The notes below the pieces were generated by a model. It was given only the letters and a program-made list of their open reading frames with translations, was not told the DNA's origin and made no database searches. A DNA stretch of 64,000 nt, from contig NZ_CP012418.1 of the NCBI RefSeq assembly GCF_001708405.1, positions 124,001 through 188,000 of the forward strand. Reading direction: 5' to 3'. Positions 55,054-64,000 of this stretch are shown one piece after another (the first letter of the stretch is position 1; the number at the start of each line of letters is the position of its first letter). The stretch comes from Kangiella sediminilitoris (GTDB taxonomy: Bacteria; Pseudomonadota; Gammaproteobacteria; Enterobacterales; Kangiellaceae). The position numbers were made by a program, and so were the translations under genes.

Positions 55054-55788
55054 ATGGCAAAGAAGCAGAAGGTTGTTGCGAAACTTGAAGCGGAGCTTCA
55101 TAAGAACTTGCTGGAGAACTTCAAGGTTCTCAGGTTTATTTATGCCGTATCATTTGTCATAGGCTATCGAGAACTACTCATACATTTCCGGCCCGGTGTA
55201 TCTGTTTCAATAGAGTTTATCGTTGGCGCGGTGATTCTTCTTTTTCTCGCGATCCGTTTTTTGTGGGGTGTCGGTAACATCCGCCGTTTTGTGTTGGAGC
55301 TGATACCGCGAAATCTTGATAAAAAGGTCGATGATAATGGTAACCTGAGAGGTCACCTGGAGCATGTTGGCATTACGCGTTTTCAGTGGATGCGGATAAT
55401 GGCTTTTGATGTACCGATTTTATTGTGTCACTCATTTTTATTTTTCTTCCTTGCTCAAATCCTGGTGGAAGTTGATCAGCAGACAATACTCGAAACAAAA
55501 GATGATTACATGTATAAATTTATCCGCGTCTATGCGAGTTTACTGCTAATTAACTCTATCTGGCTTAATACGTTAAAAGCGGCTGGTCAGAAACGCTCCT
55601 CAGAATCGAAGTGGATGTTGAATAATATAGTTTTCGGTTTGTTTGGTTGGCTGATGTTTATAGCTGGATGGTTTGAATGGGTTTCGGCGACCACTGCTTT
55701 CTTTATCGCCATGAGCGCTTTCTTTATCAACAGTATGTTGGATTTCTATATGACTGGCTGGGCATATATCGTCGGCAAGCCGGGTTAG
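55054..55788 (+). CDS. Four-span membrane protein of unknown function
   Basis: A 244-residue protein from the ATG at 55054, which has GAGG five bases upstream; an ATG at 55039 is an alternative. Four hydrophobic spans are visible: residues about 30-45, 55-80, 120-140 and 185-225 (two close together). The cytoplasmic N-terminus is rich in K and E. I recognise no family. It converges on the sortase gene, whose stop is about 20 bases away. Confidence 0.62.
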   Translation: MAKKQKVVAKLEAELHKNLLENFKVLRFIYAVSFVIGYRELLIHFRPGVSVSIEFIVGAVILLFLAIRFLWGVGNIRRFVLELIPRNLDKKVDDNGNLRGHLEHVGITRFQWMRIMAFDVPILLCHSFLFFFLAQILVEVDQQTILETKDDYMYKFIRVYASLLLINSIWLNTLKAAGQKRSSESKWMLNNIVFGLFGWLMFIAGWFEWVSATTAFFIAMSAFFINSMLDFYMTGWAYIVGKPG

Positions 55789-55808
55789 GAGAGAAGACAG
55801 CTATAACC

Positions 55809-56378
55809 TCAAGCTCTCTCTCCATGCACCAGATATCGAAGCGGCCCACCGGTTTCGAGTGTGTTAAATGGGTAGCAGGTAATCAGGGTGATTTGATTTT
55901 GTCCGCGATCATAAAGCGTATCTTTTTCGATATGGTGGACTTCAAATTCAGTGACTTTATAGGTAACACTCTCGCCATACTTATTGGTTAGTATTATGGG
56001 GTCGCCAACTTTTAAGTACTGTAGAAATTCAAAATGTGTATCACGGTGACCACCCAGTATCACATGGCCACTTTCAGTTAATTTGGAACTGGAAAGGACA
56101 TGACCGGGACCGAAAGCGAGATTACGCCCTGAAGCTCCCGCGAGGACAACCTGCTCAATATCCTGGGTCGGTGCTTCAAGTTTGGCTACCGGGTAGGTGT
56201 CAGCCCATGACCACGGCTTATGAGGTCGTCCATCTTCCAGCGTCTGTTCCCAGGCGCTATCAAGTAGATGCTGTGCTAAAAGCGCTTTAGCTTTGATGTA
56301 ACCTGCCTGACCAAAAGCAACGAGGCTAATGGTCAGCAGGGCGCAGAAGATACCGTATTTACGTAAGAAACTTTTCAT
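55809..56378 (-). CDS. Class GN proteobacterial sortase
   Basis: A 189-residue sortase. The start at 56378 has a GGAGAG site seven bases upstream; the frame extends further but without support. A signal anchor (residues 8-25) precedes the catalytic domain. The catalytic residues are H111 in LGGHRDTHF, C168 in TLITCYPF and R181 in GGPLRYLVHG. Sortases are rare in Gram-negative bacteria. This type is found in marine proteobacteria next to a single VIT-VWA substrate, here the upstream gene. It probably cleaves the substrate's C-terminal signal at the inner membrane. What the substrate is attached to is not known. Confidence 0.92.
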   Translation of the reverse strand: MKSFLRKYGIFCALLTISLVAFGQAGYIKAKALLAQHLLDSAWEQTLEDGRPHKPWSWADTYPVAKLEAPTQDIEQVVLAGASGRNLAFGPGHVLSSSKLTESGHVILGGHRDTHFEFLQYLKVGDPIILTNKYGESVTYKVTEFEVHHIEKDTLYDRGQNQITLITCYPFNTLETGGPLRYLVHGERA

Positions 56379-56397
56379 TGATGGTCTCTCCATTCGT

Positions 56398-58437
56398 TTA
56401 ATGCTTAGTAGAGGCACGAACTTTACGGCGACGATTGACCGTCAACTGATAGGTCATTGCCAGTAGCAGGGATATAAACCCTATGACCATGGCAAGGTTG
56501 GCTACGGTGCCACCTCTAGGATACCCATGAGGATTTTTCCAACCCTTGGGTAATGGGTTTTTAAGGCGCTTCTGCTTGAGTGCCTCACGGATTCTGGCTG
56601 GAGTTTTATCGACCGCCACCAGGCTGGTGTAATCACTCATCAGATGAAATTCCAAGGCAGTATCAAGGATCTGTTGACGTTTTTCATCATAACCCAAGCC
56701 AAAGTCAGCGTTGATGGCTGCAATTTTCTGTCGTGCCCAGAGTTTGGCGATGCCTTTATCCTTACCATTAACTACGACCGGAATATTTTTAGACCACTGA
56801 TAAACATCAGACTGGCCTGTAACCTTCATACTGATGGCGCTATTTTTCGATGTGCGATATGCAGCAAAGAGGGGTTCACCAAGGTAAAGATCCCTTAGGA
56901 CGGAGGGTTGCATATCAATAGTTTGCTGTTCACCGCCCGCTAGCCGAAGATTAGTCAATGCTGGGTAACGAAGCTTTTTGAAAAGCGTTTCTAACTGACC
57001 CTGTACTTCGTTAATGTTACCAATGTAAGTATAGGTACCTCGTCCGAAGTTGGCAGCGCGATTCATAAAATAGCTGTTGGGCGCAGAACCGATGCCAACG
57101 GTGAACAGACGATTATTACCCAGTTTGTTTTCTATGAGCTCGAACACCTGAGCTTCGTTGCCGATGCTGCCATCGGTTAGAAATACGATTTGGCGGAGGC
57201 GTTCGGCCTCTGGTTTATCTAGCGCCATATCAACGGCTTTGGCTATTTCGGTTCCACCGTCTGCATCCAGCTGCTTCACAAAATACTCGGCAAGTTGAAT
57301 GGTTTCACTAGTATTAGCAACGGCATTGGGGAAGAGCTTTGTTGCTTCGTGATCAAAGTCGATAATATTGAACGTATCGTCAGATCCAAGTTGTTCCAGC
57401 GCAAATAATAAACCAGCTTTAGCCTGCTGCATGGATTCGCCGGACATAGAACCGGACGAATCAATCACGAAAATCATTTCACGGGGCTGAGCCTGCTCTC
57501 CGACCAGGGTGTGGGTTGGTGGAAGCATCATCAGTACGTGGTAGTTGTAGTCCTCTTTTGATTCACTGAACAAAGCTATTTTGGGATCCTGGCCTAACTG
57601 TGGTTGCCAGTTGAGAATAAAGTCACGGTTGGCCTGAGTGGGATTTTCAAGCTCTATTTCATAGCTATCACCATGCTGCTGAGTATAAACCTCATGATAA
57701 GGGCTTTCGAGGAGCGACAGATCAAACCCAGGATTAAGGAATACTTTAACGGTAACTGGACGATTAGGCTGGCTACCAGTATTAAATCCAGTTACTTCTG
57801 AAGATAATACCGTATTATTGATACTGGCTTTTGACTTTGCTTCAGTAGCATTCTTATAGCTGGCGACATGATGTGCTTCGTCATTCCGTAGGGCGTCTCT
57901 ACTGGGCTGATAGCGTGGTGTAATACCAAGCGGCATGCGTAGAGAAAACATGGTGGAGTCCATGGAAACCATACTCTGAAACTCTATCTCTATCGTGATG
58001 CTTTCACCCGGCGCGATATTCGCCAGCTTTGTTGTGAACAGGTTGGCTCTCGATTGATGAACGATGCTGGCACGCTGGCCTTTGTTTTTCGCTTGCTGGT
58101 AAGTGCGTTCGGCCCGTTCCTTTTCCTGAATCTCACCTTCGATAATGCGCTGGCCAATGTACATTTTTAAGGTATCAACAGCAGCATCTTCTGGCAGGGG
58201 AAACTGGTAAACACCTTCCAGCCATTCGGAAGAATTATTTTGAAAAGTCTGCTTTACGCTGACACGAGAGACTACGCTGTTAACGTGCATCTCTATATCG
58301 GTTGACAGTGGTAATTGCTCGAAGGTTTGATCGCTTTCCATAGACTGGTAACGGATCATTGAAGAATCTGTAGCTGATGCGACATTGACTAGCGCTAACA
58401 AACACACAGACATCAAAACTGCGAATAGGTTTTTCAT
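56398..58437 (-). CDS. VIT and VWA domain protein, substrate of the adjacent sortase
   Basis: A 679-residue exported protein. Signal peptide (1-22), VIT domain (about 35-165), and VWA domain (about 315-500) with MIDAS motif D326-S-S-G-S330 and a TDGS loop. A C-terminal part of mixed beta structure is followed by a sortase-type tail: YPRGGT (639-644), a hydrophobic span (about 645-667) and a basic end NRRRKVR. This is the pattern of the marine proteobacterial sortase target family (TIGR03788), with YPRGGT as the probable cleavage signal. The architecture resembles inter-alpha-trypsin inhibitor heavy chains, suggesting metal-dependent adhesion. The sortase gene starts 19 bases after its stop. 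Confidence 0.92.
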   Translation of the reverse strand: MKNLFAVLMSVCLLALVNVASATDSSMIRYQSMESDQTFEQLPLSTDIEMHVNSVVSRVSVKQTFQNNSSEWLEGVYQFPLPEDAAVDTLKMYIGQRIIEGEIQEKERAERTYQQAKNKGQRASIVHQSRANLFTTKLANIAPGESITIEIEFQSMVSMDSTMFSLRMPLGITPRYQPSRDALRNDEAHHVASYKNATEAKSKASINNTVLSSEVTGFNTGSQPNRPVTVKVFLNPGFDLSLLESPYHEVYTQQHGDSYEIELENPTQANRDFILNWQPQLGQDPKIALFSESKEDYNYHVLMMLPPTHTLVGEQAQPREMIFVIDSSGSMSGESMQQAKAGLLFALEQLGSDDTFNIIDFDHEATKLFPNAVANTSETIQLAEYFVKQLDADGGTEIAKAVDMALDKPEAERLRQIVFLTDGSIGNEAQVFELIENKLGNNRLFTVGIGSAPNSYFMNRAANFGRGTYTYIGNINEVQGQLETLFKKLRYPALTNLRLAGGEQQTIDMQPSVLRDLYLGEPLFAAYRTSKNSAISMKVTGQSDVYQWSKNIPVVVNGKDKGIAKLWARQKIAAINADFGLGYDEKRQQILDTALEFHLMSDYTSLVAVDKTPARIREALKQKRLKNPLPKGWKNPHGYPRGGTVANLAMVIGFISLLLAMTYQLTVNRRRKVRASTKH

Positions 58438-58549
58438 GGTATCTCCCTGACTGCTTTATTAGATAGTGATATTAAAGCGCAGAGAGTTGGCAAAAAATTA
58501 ATTGAAAAGGGGTGTGCTATGCCAAATTATGACGAAAAAAGGGCGGAGA

Positions 58550-58574
58550 CGGTGGCAGTCATTAACTGCCACCG
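58550..58574 (-). terminator. Hairpin downstream of yccF
   Basis: A 10-bp stem CGGTGGCAGT/ACTGCCACCG with a five-base loop, 8 bases past the yccF stop. On the minus strand a T run follows after about ten bases, so termination would be imperfect. Confidence 0.5.
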
Positions 58575-58582
58575 GGATGGAA

Positions 58583-58981
58583 TTAAAATAGTGAGTCGCC
58601 GTTAGTGCTGTATATTTGGCGTCCAAAGGGCCAAAGCGCTAGCTTCACCATTTTGAAGTGCTGAATACCGAAGGGAATACCGATGATGGTAATACACAGT
58701 ACAACACCCCAGAAAATATGGTTGATCATGACCCAGATTCCGCCAAAGATTAACCAGATAATATTCAGAATAATATTAATCAAATCCTGTGGAGCCGGTC
58801 TGTCTCTCATGCGGGTATCCTGGCCAAATGGGAACAAAGCAAAGATAGCTAGTTTAAAGCACTGGAAACCCCAGGGGATGCCAATGATGGTAAAGCAAAG
58901 CGCAATTCCGCCAGCAATATAGCCCATCGAGACAAAAAAGCCTCCAAAAATAAGCCATATGATATTCAAGAGTAGTGACAT
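58583..58981 (-). CDS. yccF: YccF domain inner membrane protein
   Basis: A 132-residue protein (E. coli YccF 148) with two YccF domains (DUF307), each with NIIWLIFGG followed by a hydrophobic span, and CxTIIGIPxGxQxFKxxxxALxPFG. The internal repeat (about residues 5-55 and 70-120) is plain by eye. About four spans are present. The function of the family is unknown. The two repeats are separated by a short polar linker. Confidence 0.93.
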   Translation of the reverse strand: MSLLLNIIWLIFGGFFVSMGYIAGGIALCFTIIGIPWGFQCFKLAIFALFPFGQDTRMRDRPAPQDLINIILNIIWLIFGGIWVMINHIFWGVVLCITIIGIPFGIQHFKMVKLALWPFGRQIYSTNGDSLF

Positions 58982-59105
58982 TCAGTTATTCCTTCATTAG
59001 GAGCTTATCTACTATTTAATAATAGAAAAATATGAAAGGACAGTAACAAGTCGCAACAAAAGGTGCGCAACTGTTAGCAGATGTGACAATGAAATTTGGG
59101 GAGAA

Positions 59106-59615
59106 TTACGCTAACAGGTTGAAGTGATATAGATTTATCTCCTCACCGTTACCTTCAAGGTCGTCACATTTTGAAAAATCGAAACCAAGTTTAGTAAGTA
59201 GCTTAATCGAGTTTTCGTTATCAGGACTGGTGATAGCAAGCAGTTCTTTCTGTCCAATCTCCCGGGCGTGCTCAACCACAGCCTGGGATGATTCAAAAGC
59301 AAAGCCCTGTCGCCAATGCTTTTCATCTATGGCAAAACCTATGTCGGGTGCCTCAAGATAATCTCGCTGAATGAGGCCATTAACCCCGATGGGTTCACCT
59401 GAGACCTTATCCTCAACAAGGTAAAGCCAGAAACCATAGCGCTTATAGTTTTGCTGGGTACGAAGAATAAAATTTTTAGCATTGTTGATAGTATTTACTC
59501 CACGATCACCGATCTGCTGCAAAAAAGCAGGTTGGTTATAGAGCTTTAACAGAAACTTAGCGTCGTTGGCATTGATATGCCGTAAAAGGAGACGCTGAGT
59601 GCTTTTGATGATCAT
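59106..59615 (-). CDS. GNAT family N-acetyltransferase (RimJ/RimL-like)
   Basis: A 169-residue acetyltransferase. The ATG at 59615 is chosen because the RimJ/RimL pattern STQRLLLRHINANDAKFL starts here and a GAGAG site precedes it; the frame open upstream lies in non-coding sequence. The acetyl-CoA-binding pattern appears in the HWRQGFAFESSQAVVEHA segment (Q-x-x-G-x-A like). The substrate, an amino group of a protein or small molecule, cannot be told. Confidence 0.86.
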   Translation of the reverse strand: MIIKSTQRLLLRHINANDAKFLLKLYNQPAFLQQIGDRGVNTINNAKNFILRTQQNYKRYGFWLYLVEDKVSGEPIGVNGLIQRDYLEAPDIGFAIDEKHWRQGFAFESSQAVVEHAREIGQKELLAITSPDNENSIKLLTKLGFDFSKCDDLEGNGEEINLYHFNLLA

Positions 59616-59693
59616 GTTCGCTCTCTCAGAAGATTTAATTATTGTTATAAGCGTTATGGCCGCCGGGCACAATAGATCGAAATCAAGCGGACA

Positions 59694-59731
59694 TAAAAAA
59701 ACCAGCGAGCCTGTCAAGGAACGCTGGTTCT
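59694..59731 (-). terminator. Terminator of mdh
   Basis: On the minus strand an 8-bp stem AACCAGCG/CGCTGGTT with a 14-base loop is followed by a run of T, 16 bases after the mdh stop. Confidence 0.8.
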
Positions 59732-59747
59732 TTTTAAAGCGTTACGC

Positions 59748-60725
59748 TTACAGTAAGTCAGATACTGTGTCGCGCTCTTCTTTAAGTTCTGTTTCTGACT
59801 CAACCATTTTACCTTTGATGAAATCAGTTACGTCCAGGTCTTGAACGATTTCGTAATCGCCGTCTTTACATACTACTGGGTATGAGTAGATAAGACCTTT
59901 TTCGATGCCATAGCTGCCATCTGACGGAACCGCCATAGAGACCCAGTCACCGGATTCAGAGCCAAGGCACCAGTCACGCATGTGATCAAGGATAGCATTT
60001 GCTGCTGAAGCTGCGGAAGAAGCGCCACGCGCTGCAATCACTGCCGCACCACGCTTAGCAACGGTAGGAATGAACTCTTCTTTAGCCCAGGCTGCGTCAA
60101 CTTTGTCTGCAGCGTTAGCTCCGTCGATTTGAGTGAAAGTAATATCCGGAACCTGTGTAACAGAGTGGTTACCCCAGATAGTCATTTTCTTAACGCTAGC
60201 GATATCTGAACCAGATTTTTCTGCTAACTGGTAAATCGCACGGTTGTGGTCAAGACGGGTTAGCGCTGTGATATTGCGCTGGTTAATACTTGGTGCGTTT
60301 GCAGCTAAGATATAAGCGTTAGTGTTAGCTGGATTACCAACCACACAGATGCGGATATCTTTATCAGCGACTTCGTCGATCACTTTGCCCAGCGAGCTGA
60401 AGATTTTACCGTTATCAGCGATAAGATCTTTACGTTCCATGCCTGGTCCACGCGGTTTAGCACCAACCATCAGGCCGATCTTAGAGTCTTTAAATGCAAC
60501 TGCTGGATCGTCTGTAACCACAACATCTTTCACTAATGGGAATGCGCAGTCGTTTAGCTCCATAGCTACCGCTTCACAAACTTTTAGTGCTGGTGTGATT
60601 TCTAGAAGGTTTAAAATTACTGGCTGGTCTTTACCTAGCATTTCGCCGCTGGCAATGCGGAATAGTAAAGAATAACAAATTTGACCGGCTGCTCCGGTTA
60701 CCGTAACGCGAACAGGCTCTTTCAT
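59748..60725 (-). CDS. mdh: Malate dehydrogenase
   Basis: A 325-residue enzyme of the citric acid cycle. It belongs to the cytosolic-type branch (SF1) and not to the E. coli branch. The NAD motif is [19 protein letters not shown], the [22 protein letters not shown] block is the family hallmark, and the catalytic histidine is in [12 protein letters not shown]. Arginines in [10 protein letters not shown] contact the substrate. It is preceded by recG on the same strand with a strong hairpin between, so it probably has its own promoter. Confidence 0.95.
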   Translation of the reverse strand: MKEPVRVTVTGAAGQICYSLLFRIASGEMLGKDQPVILNLLEITPALKVCEAVAMELNDCAFPLVKDVVVTDDPAVAFKDSKIGLMVGAKPRGPGMERKDLIADNGKIFSSLGKVIDEVADKDIRICVVGNPANTNAYILAANAPSINQRNITALTRLDHNRAIYQLAEKSGSDIASVKKMTIWGNHSVTQVPDITFTQIDGANAADKVDAAWAKEEFIPTVAKRGAAVIAARGASSAASAANAILDHMRDWCLGSESGDWVSMAVPSDGSYGIEKGLIYSYPVVCKDGDYEIVQDLDVTDFIKGKMVESETELKEERDTVSDLL

Positions 60726-60789
60726 TCCTGAATCCTCATCGTTAATGAAGTGTCTAAAATTTTAGGTCGCCAACTTTAACATAAAGTCG

Positions 60790-60820
60790 CTTTAAATCCC
60801 ACATGGCGTGGGTTTTAAAG
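60790..60820 (-). terminator. Hairpin between recG and mdh
   Basis: CTTTAAA-T-CCCAC (60790-60802) and GTGGG-T-TTTAAAG (60808-60820) pair through 12 base pairs with a single T-T mismatch and a five-base loop. It lies 23 bases past the recG stop. There is no long T run, so it may be a weak terminator. Confidence 0.45.
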
Positions 60821-60842
60821 GCTTTTTGGCACATTTAAATTA

Positions 60843-62945
60843 TTATACCTCGGCAAAATCCTGTCGTGAACCAAGCCAGCGCCTGGTGATTCTTTTGGCA
60901 AGCTGCGGAGAATCTGCGGCCAAGTCTTGGGCAACCTGTTGTAATTCCTCAACTAACTCGGAATCGCGGACCAGATCGGCAAAGCGAAGGCCAATATCCC
61001 CGGTTTGGCGAGTGCCCAATAGTTCACCTGGCCCTCTAAGTTTAAGGTCTTCTTCGGCAATAACGAAGCCGTCGTTGGTATCACGCATAACCTGAATTCT
61101 GGCTTTAGCGTTATTAGACAGAGGCTGCTGGTAAAGCAGGACACAGTGACTTTCTATGGAGCCACGACCAACACGGCCGCGTAGCTGATGCAGTTGGGAT
61201 AAACCCAGGCGTTCTGGATTTTCGATGACCATCAGGCTGGCATTTGGGACATCAACGCCTACTTCTATTACCGTGGTGGCGACCAGAATATCAAGCTCAC
61301 CCTGTTTGAAGCGATCCATCACCAGCTGCTTCTGCTCACTCTTTAGGCGGCCATGAACCAGGCCAATTTTAAGATTTGGAAGCTGCTCGGCCAATTGACT
61401 AGCGGTCGTTTCTGCTGCCTGACATTGCACTTCTTCTGATTCATCGATCAGGGTACATACCCAGTAAACCTGGCGGTTTTCATCCTGACATGCAGTGGCA
61501 ATTCGCCTTATGACTTGATCGCGCCGCTGATCGGAAAGAGCTACGGTCTGTACTGGTGTTCGGCCGGGAGGGAGCTCGTCAATGACAGAAACATTCATAT
61601 CAGCATAGACAGTCATCGCGAGGGTTCTTGGAATCGGTGTTGCGGTCATCATCAATTGATGCAGCTGAAAACCTTCGGCCGCTTTCTGCTTTAAAGCGAG
61701 CCGCTGATTCACACCAAAGCGATGCTGTTCATCAATGATGGCAAAACCCAGCTTGTGGTAGGACACTTCTTTTTGAAAAAGCGCGTGGGTTCCAACGATT
61801 AGTTTGGCTTCACCATTGGCAATTTTTTCCATTGCCAGCTTTTTGTCCTTGGCCGGTAGTTTACTGACAAGAAATGTAGTTTCGATTCCAAGGTTATCCA
61901 TCCATTGTGAGAAAGAAATAAAGTGTTGTTCTGCCAGGATTTCAGTCGGTGCCATAATCGCAACCTGATAACCGGATTCTATTGCCTGGAGAGCGGCCAG
62001 AGCTGCGACTAATGTCTTACCGGCACCAACATCCCCTTGCAATAAACGCAGCATGGGTTCGCTTGTTTGAAGGTCGTGAATGATCTCACTGGTAACGCGG
62101 GTTTGAGCCTGGGTCAGAGTAAAGGGCAGTAGCGAAATAAGTTGTTGCTGAAGCGCTCCGTTCGCCTTGAAGGCAGGAGCATTTTGTTCTTTTTGTTTAT
62201 AGCGTTGAAGCATCATGCTTAATTGATGTGCTAATAACTCTTCACAGATCAGTCGTTTCGCCGAAGGTGAACTGAATTCCTGTAAGGCTTCTGGTTTGGC
62301 ATCTTTCGGCGGAGTATGAATCCAGGTCAGAGCCTGGTTGATATCGGGCAAGTTGAACTGTTTCTGAATGGGTTCGGGTAGAAGGTTATCAATTGGATGC
62401 TTTGCCAGTAAAGCTACTGCCTGTCGTGTCAGCTGGCGCAAACTATTTTGATGCAGTCCTTCGGTGGTGGGGTAGACAGGCGTTAAACTATCAAGGAGAG
62501 GTGCCGCATTGTTGGAGTCCACCGCCGTTAACTCGGGATGAACCATGGTGCACTGATAACCAAATCGACGAACTTCACCGAATGCGTAAAATTCGGCACC
62601 TTTTTGTAAACGTTGCTGCTGGCTTTTATTAAAGTAAAAAAATCTGAAATCAATACTGGCACTCTGATCACTGGCTCGACATACAAGCGAACGTCTTTTT
62701 CCGTACTGAACCTGCGCCAGTTCAACCTGAACCTTTATCAGAGCCCGATCACCATCCTGTAGGCTGGCAATCGGCTTTATCTGGGTACGGTCTTCATAAC
62801 GCAGCGGTAAATGTAACAATAAGTCGAGCACATTCCGTACATGGATGCGTTGTAGCTTTTCAGCGAGCTTAGGGCCAACCCCTTTAAGACTGGTACAGTC
62901 AAGGTTAGCCAGGTTGACGTTTGAAGCGAGTTTGGAAATAGCCAT
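60843..62945 (-). CDS. recG: ATP-dependent DNA helicase RecG
   Basis: A 700-residue helicase (E. coli 693) that regresses stalled forks and moves Holliday junctions. The wedge/OB domain (about 1-240) includes an LLLHLPLRYEDRT block. Helicase motifs are visible: I LLQGDVGAGKTLVA, Ia MAPTEILAEQH, II IIDEQHRFGV, III MTATPIPRTLA and VI LHQLRGRVGRG. The C-terminal end carries the TRP-type motif region RGPGELLGTRQTG. Its start overlaps the oxyR stop by one base (TAATG), so the two are co-translated. Confidence 0.97.
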   Translation of the reverse strand: MAISKLASNVNLANLDCTSLKGVGPKLAEKLQRIHVRNVLDLLLHLPLRYEDRTQIKPIASLQDGDRALIKVQVELAQVQYGKRRSLVCRASDQSASIDFRFFYFNKSQQQRLQKGAEFYAFGEVRRFGYQCTMVHPELTAVDSNNAAPLLDSLTPVYPTTEGLHQNSLRQLTRQAVALLAKHPIDNLLPEPIQKQFNLPDINQALTWIHTPPKDAKPEALQEFSSPSAKRLICEELLAHQLSMMLQRYKQKEQNAPAFKANGALQQQLISLLPFTLTQAQTRVTSEIIHDLQTSEPMLRLLQGDVGAGKTLVAALAALQAIESGYQVAIMAPTEILAEQHFISFSQWMDNLGIETTFLVSKLPAKDKKLAMEKIANGEAKLIVGTHALFQKEVSYHKLGFAIIDEQHRFGVNQRLALKQKAAEGFQLHQLMMTATPIPRTLAMTVYADMNVSVIDELPPGRTPVQTVALSDQRRDQVIRRIATACQDENRQVYWVCTLIDESEEVQCQAAETTASQLAEQLPNLKIGLVHGRLKSEQKQLVMDRFKQGELDILVATTVIEVGVDVPNASLMVIENPERLGLSQLHQLRGRVGRGSIESHCVLLYQQPLSNNAKARIQVMRDTNDGFVIAEEDLKLRGPGELLGTRQTGDIGLRFADLVRDSELVEELQQVAQDLAADSPQLAKRITRRWLGSRQDFAEV

Positions 62946-63862
62946 TAGCTGTTAATTGGTGTACCGGGAACCTCGATGGTATTGAGAGCCTGTTTGATCA
63001 GATCCAAAGCCTGCTTACGCGGGAAGCTGCGGCGATAGGCCAGTGCTACTTGACGACTGGGTTTAGGTTCATCGAACTCACGGGTGACCAAGCCGAGTTT
63101 CTCGTTGTGGAAATCGGCAGCAGATTTTGGAATCACACTGATGCCGAGTCCGCTGGCTACCATCTGACGAATGGTTTCAATTGAGCTTCCCGTAATCCAG
63201 TCTTTTTGTGGGTTGAGGCTACTGTCTTTGCATTGCGGACACGCTTCTAATACCTGGTCGCGGAAACAGTGACCCGCGCCAAGCATGATCATGACTTCAT
63301 CGGCAATGTCCACAATACGCAAACTGTCGCGTTTAACCCACGGATGTTTTTCTGGTAGCAGTGCAATAAAGTCTTCCTGATATAAAGGAACGACCTCAAC
63401 TTCTGGCTCATCGAAAGGGAGAGCCACAATAATTGCATCCAGTTCGCCGTGACGGAGCTTAGTGCGCAGATTGTGTGTGTAGTCTTCATCAATATGAAGC
63501 GGCATTTTTGGTGCCAGCTCACGAAGCTGGGGGATAAGCGATGGCAGCAAATAGGGACCGATAGTAAAAATAGCCCCTATCTTTAAAGGACCATCCAGCT
63601 GATCAGAATTTTGCTTGGCCAGCTGTTTCAGTAGACTGACCTGCTCTAGAATTCGTTGCGCTTGCTCGACTACAGCCTCACCCTGAGGTGTGGTTCTCAC
63701 GTCGGACTTACTCCGCTCAAAGAGGGTAATCCCCAGTTGTTCTTCCAGTTTTTTTACACCAACGCTGAGTGTCGGTTGGCTGACGAAGCATGCCTCAGCT
63801 GCTCGCCCAAAATGTCTTTCACGGGCAACAGCTACAATATATCTAAACTCTGTTAATGTCAT
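62945..63862 (-). CDS. oxyR: Hydrogen-peroxide-sensing regulator OxyR
   Basis: A 305-residue LysR-type regulator, the same length as E. coli OxyR. The N-terminal helix-turn-helix reads HFGRAAEACFVSQPTLSVGVKKLE. The redox cysteines are C199 in AGHCFRD and C208, at the same numbers as in the E. coli protein, so the disulfide switch should work. A third cysteine, C211 (in ACPQC), follows and is not part of the usual switch. It is co-transcribed with recG, a pairing known in other gammaproteobacteria. Expected targets are catalase and peroxiredoxin genes, none in this window. Confidence 0.95.
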   Translation of the reverse strand: MTLTEFRYIVAVARERHFGRAAEACFVSQPTLSVGVKKLEEQLGITLFERSKSDVRTTPQGEAVVEQAQRILEQVSLLKQLAKQNSDQLDGPLKIGAIFTIGPYLLPSLIPQLRELAPKMPLHIDEDYTHNLRTKLRHGELDAIIVALPFDEPEVEVVPLYQEDFIALLPEKHPWVKRDSLRIVDIADEVMIMLGAGHCFRDQVLEACPQCKDSSLNPQKDWITGSSIETIRQMVASGLGISVIPKSAADFHNEKLGLVTREFDEPKPSRQVALAYRRSFPRKQALDLIKQALNTIEVPGTPINS

Positions 63863-63943
63863 AATTGATAGCCTCTCTCTATCTATGATCTAGTGCTGAG
63901 AGGGATAAGTCAATCCTTAATCACTGCTTTTTGTCATGTCGGA

Positions 63944-64000
63944 TTACTCGTCCTGAGTGTTTTGGGCTATGAACATAGACAGCGGGCGTCCATCCCCCAG
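63944..64000 (-). CDS. Possible 3' end of a minus-strand gene
   Basis: The last 57 bases are open on the minus strand and end in a TAA at 63944-63946. The 18-residue piece reads LGDGRPLSMFIAQNTQDE. It runs in the same direction as oxyR and would lie upstream of it. I do not recognise the protein. The fragment is too short to exclude chance. Confidence 0.3.
   Translation of the reverse strand: MGDGRPLSMFIAQNTQDE

Overview
The window reads as a slice of the core chromosome of a marine gammaproteobacterium, most likely of the Kangiella/Oceanospirillales type (an inference from gene content and synteny, not tested by a search). Nearly every gene is a housekeeping gene in a familiar gammaproteobacterial neighbourhood: polA beside engB and cytochrome c4, zapA-6S RNA-ygfA, ygfB-pepP-ubiH-ubiI, gcvT-gcvH-gcvP, mutH and rppH, lgt-thyA-folA, and recG-oxyR. 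No rRNA, tRNA, insertion sequence, prophage or CRISPR array was seen.

Layout. 1-11 kb: the end of a serine hydrolase, polA, a probable small RNA in the polA-engB gap, engB with a TPR membrane protein, cytochrome c4, a DsbA-like oxidoreductase, a DUF599 protein, a YyaL-type thioredoxin-domain protein and elbB. 11-15.7 kb: a 1520-residue propeller-PAS-GGDEF-EAL cyclic-di-GMP protein. 15.8-21.5 kb: transketolase, GAPDH, phosphoglycerate kinase and class II aldolase in a row (central carbon metabolism), then serA facing them. 23-27 kb: a lone acyl carrier protein, PrsK and an unusual PrsR. 27-35 kb: rpiA, an EVE protein, ygfA, 6S RNA, zapA, a ZapB-like protein, then pepP and two ubiquinone hydroxylases with an unknown membrane protein wedged between them. 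35.4-38.3 kb: a Fur-boxed iron uptake pair lacking its ATPase. 38.4-43.2 kb: the glycine cleavage system.

43.2-47.9 kb is the most interesting part. A 73-residue peptide overlaps by 11 bases a 271-residue methyltransferase of the tetrapyrrole-methylase fold carrying the catalytic pattern of borosin alpha-N-methyltransferases. I interpret this as a split borosin RiPP system. Directly downstream are three tandem paralogous secreted TPR proteins of 361-365 residues, each with a cysteine pair exactly 30 residues apart and a common C-terminal motif. The third is preceded by a 16-codon ORF whose stop overlaps its start. The segment is bounded by the terminator after gcvP and by mutH.

47.9-64 kb: mutH, rppH with a long basic tail, a DUF938 methyltransferase, a TauE/SafE exporter, lgt-thyA-folA, a 23-residue membrane ORF, a thioesterase, a glyoxalase-fold protein, a GST, a membrane protein, a proteobacterial sortase with its VIT-VWA substrate, YccF, a GNAT acetyltransferase, mdh, recG and oxyR. 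The last 57 bases hold what may be the end of another minus-strand gene.
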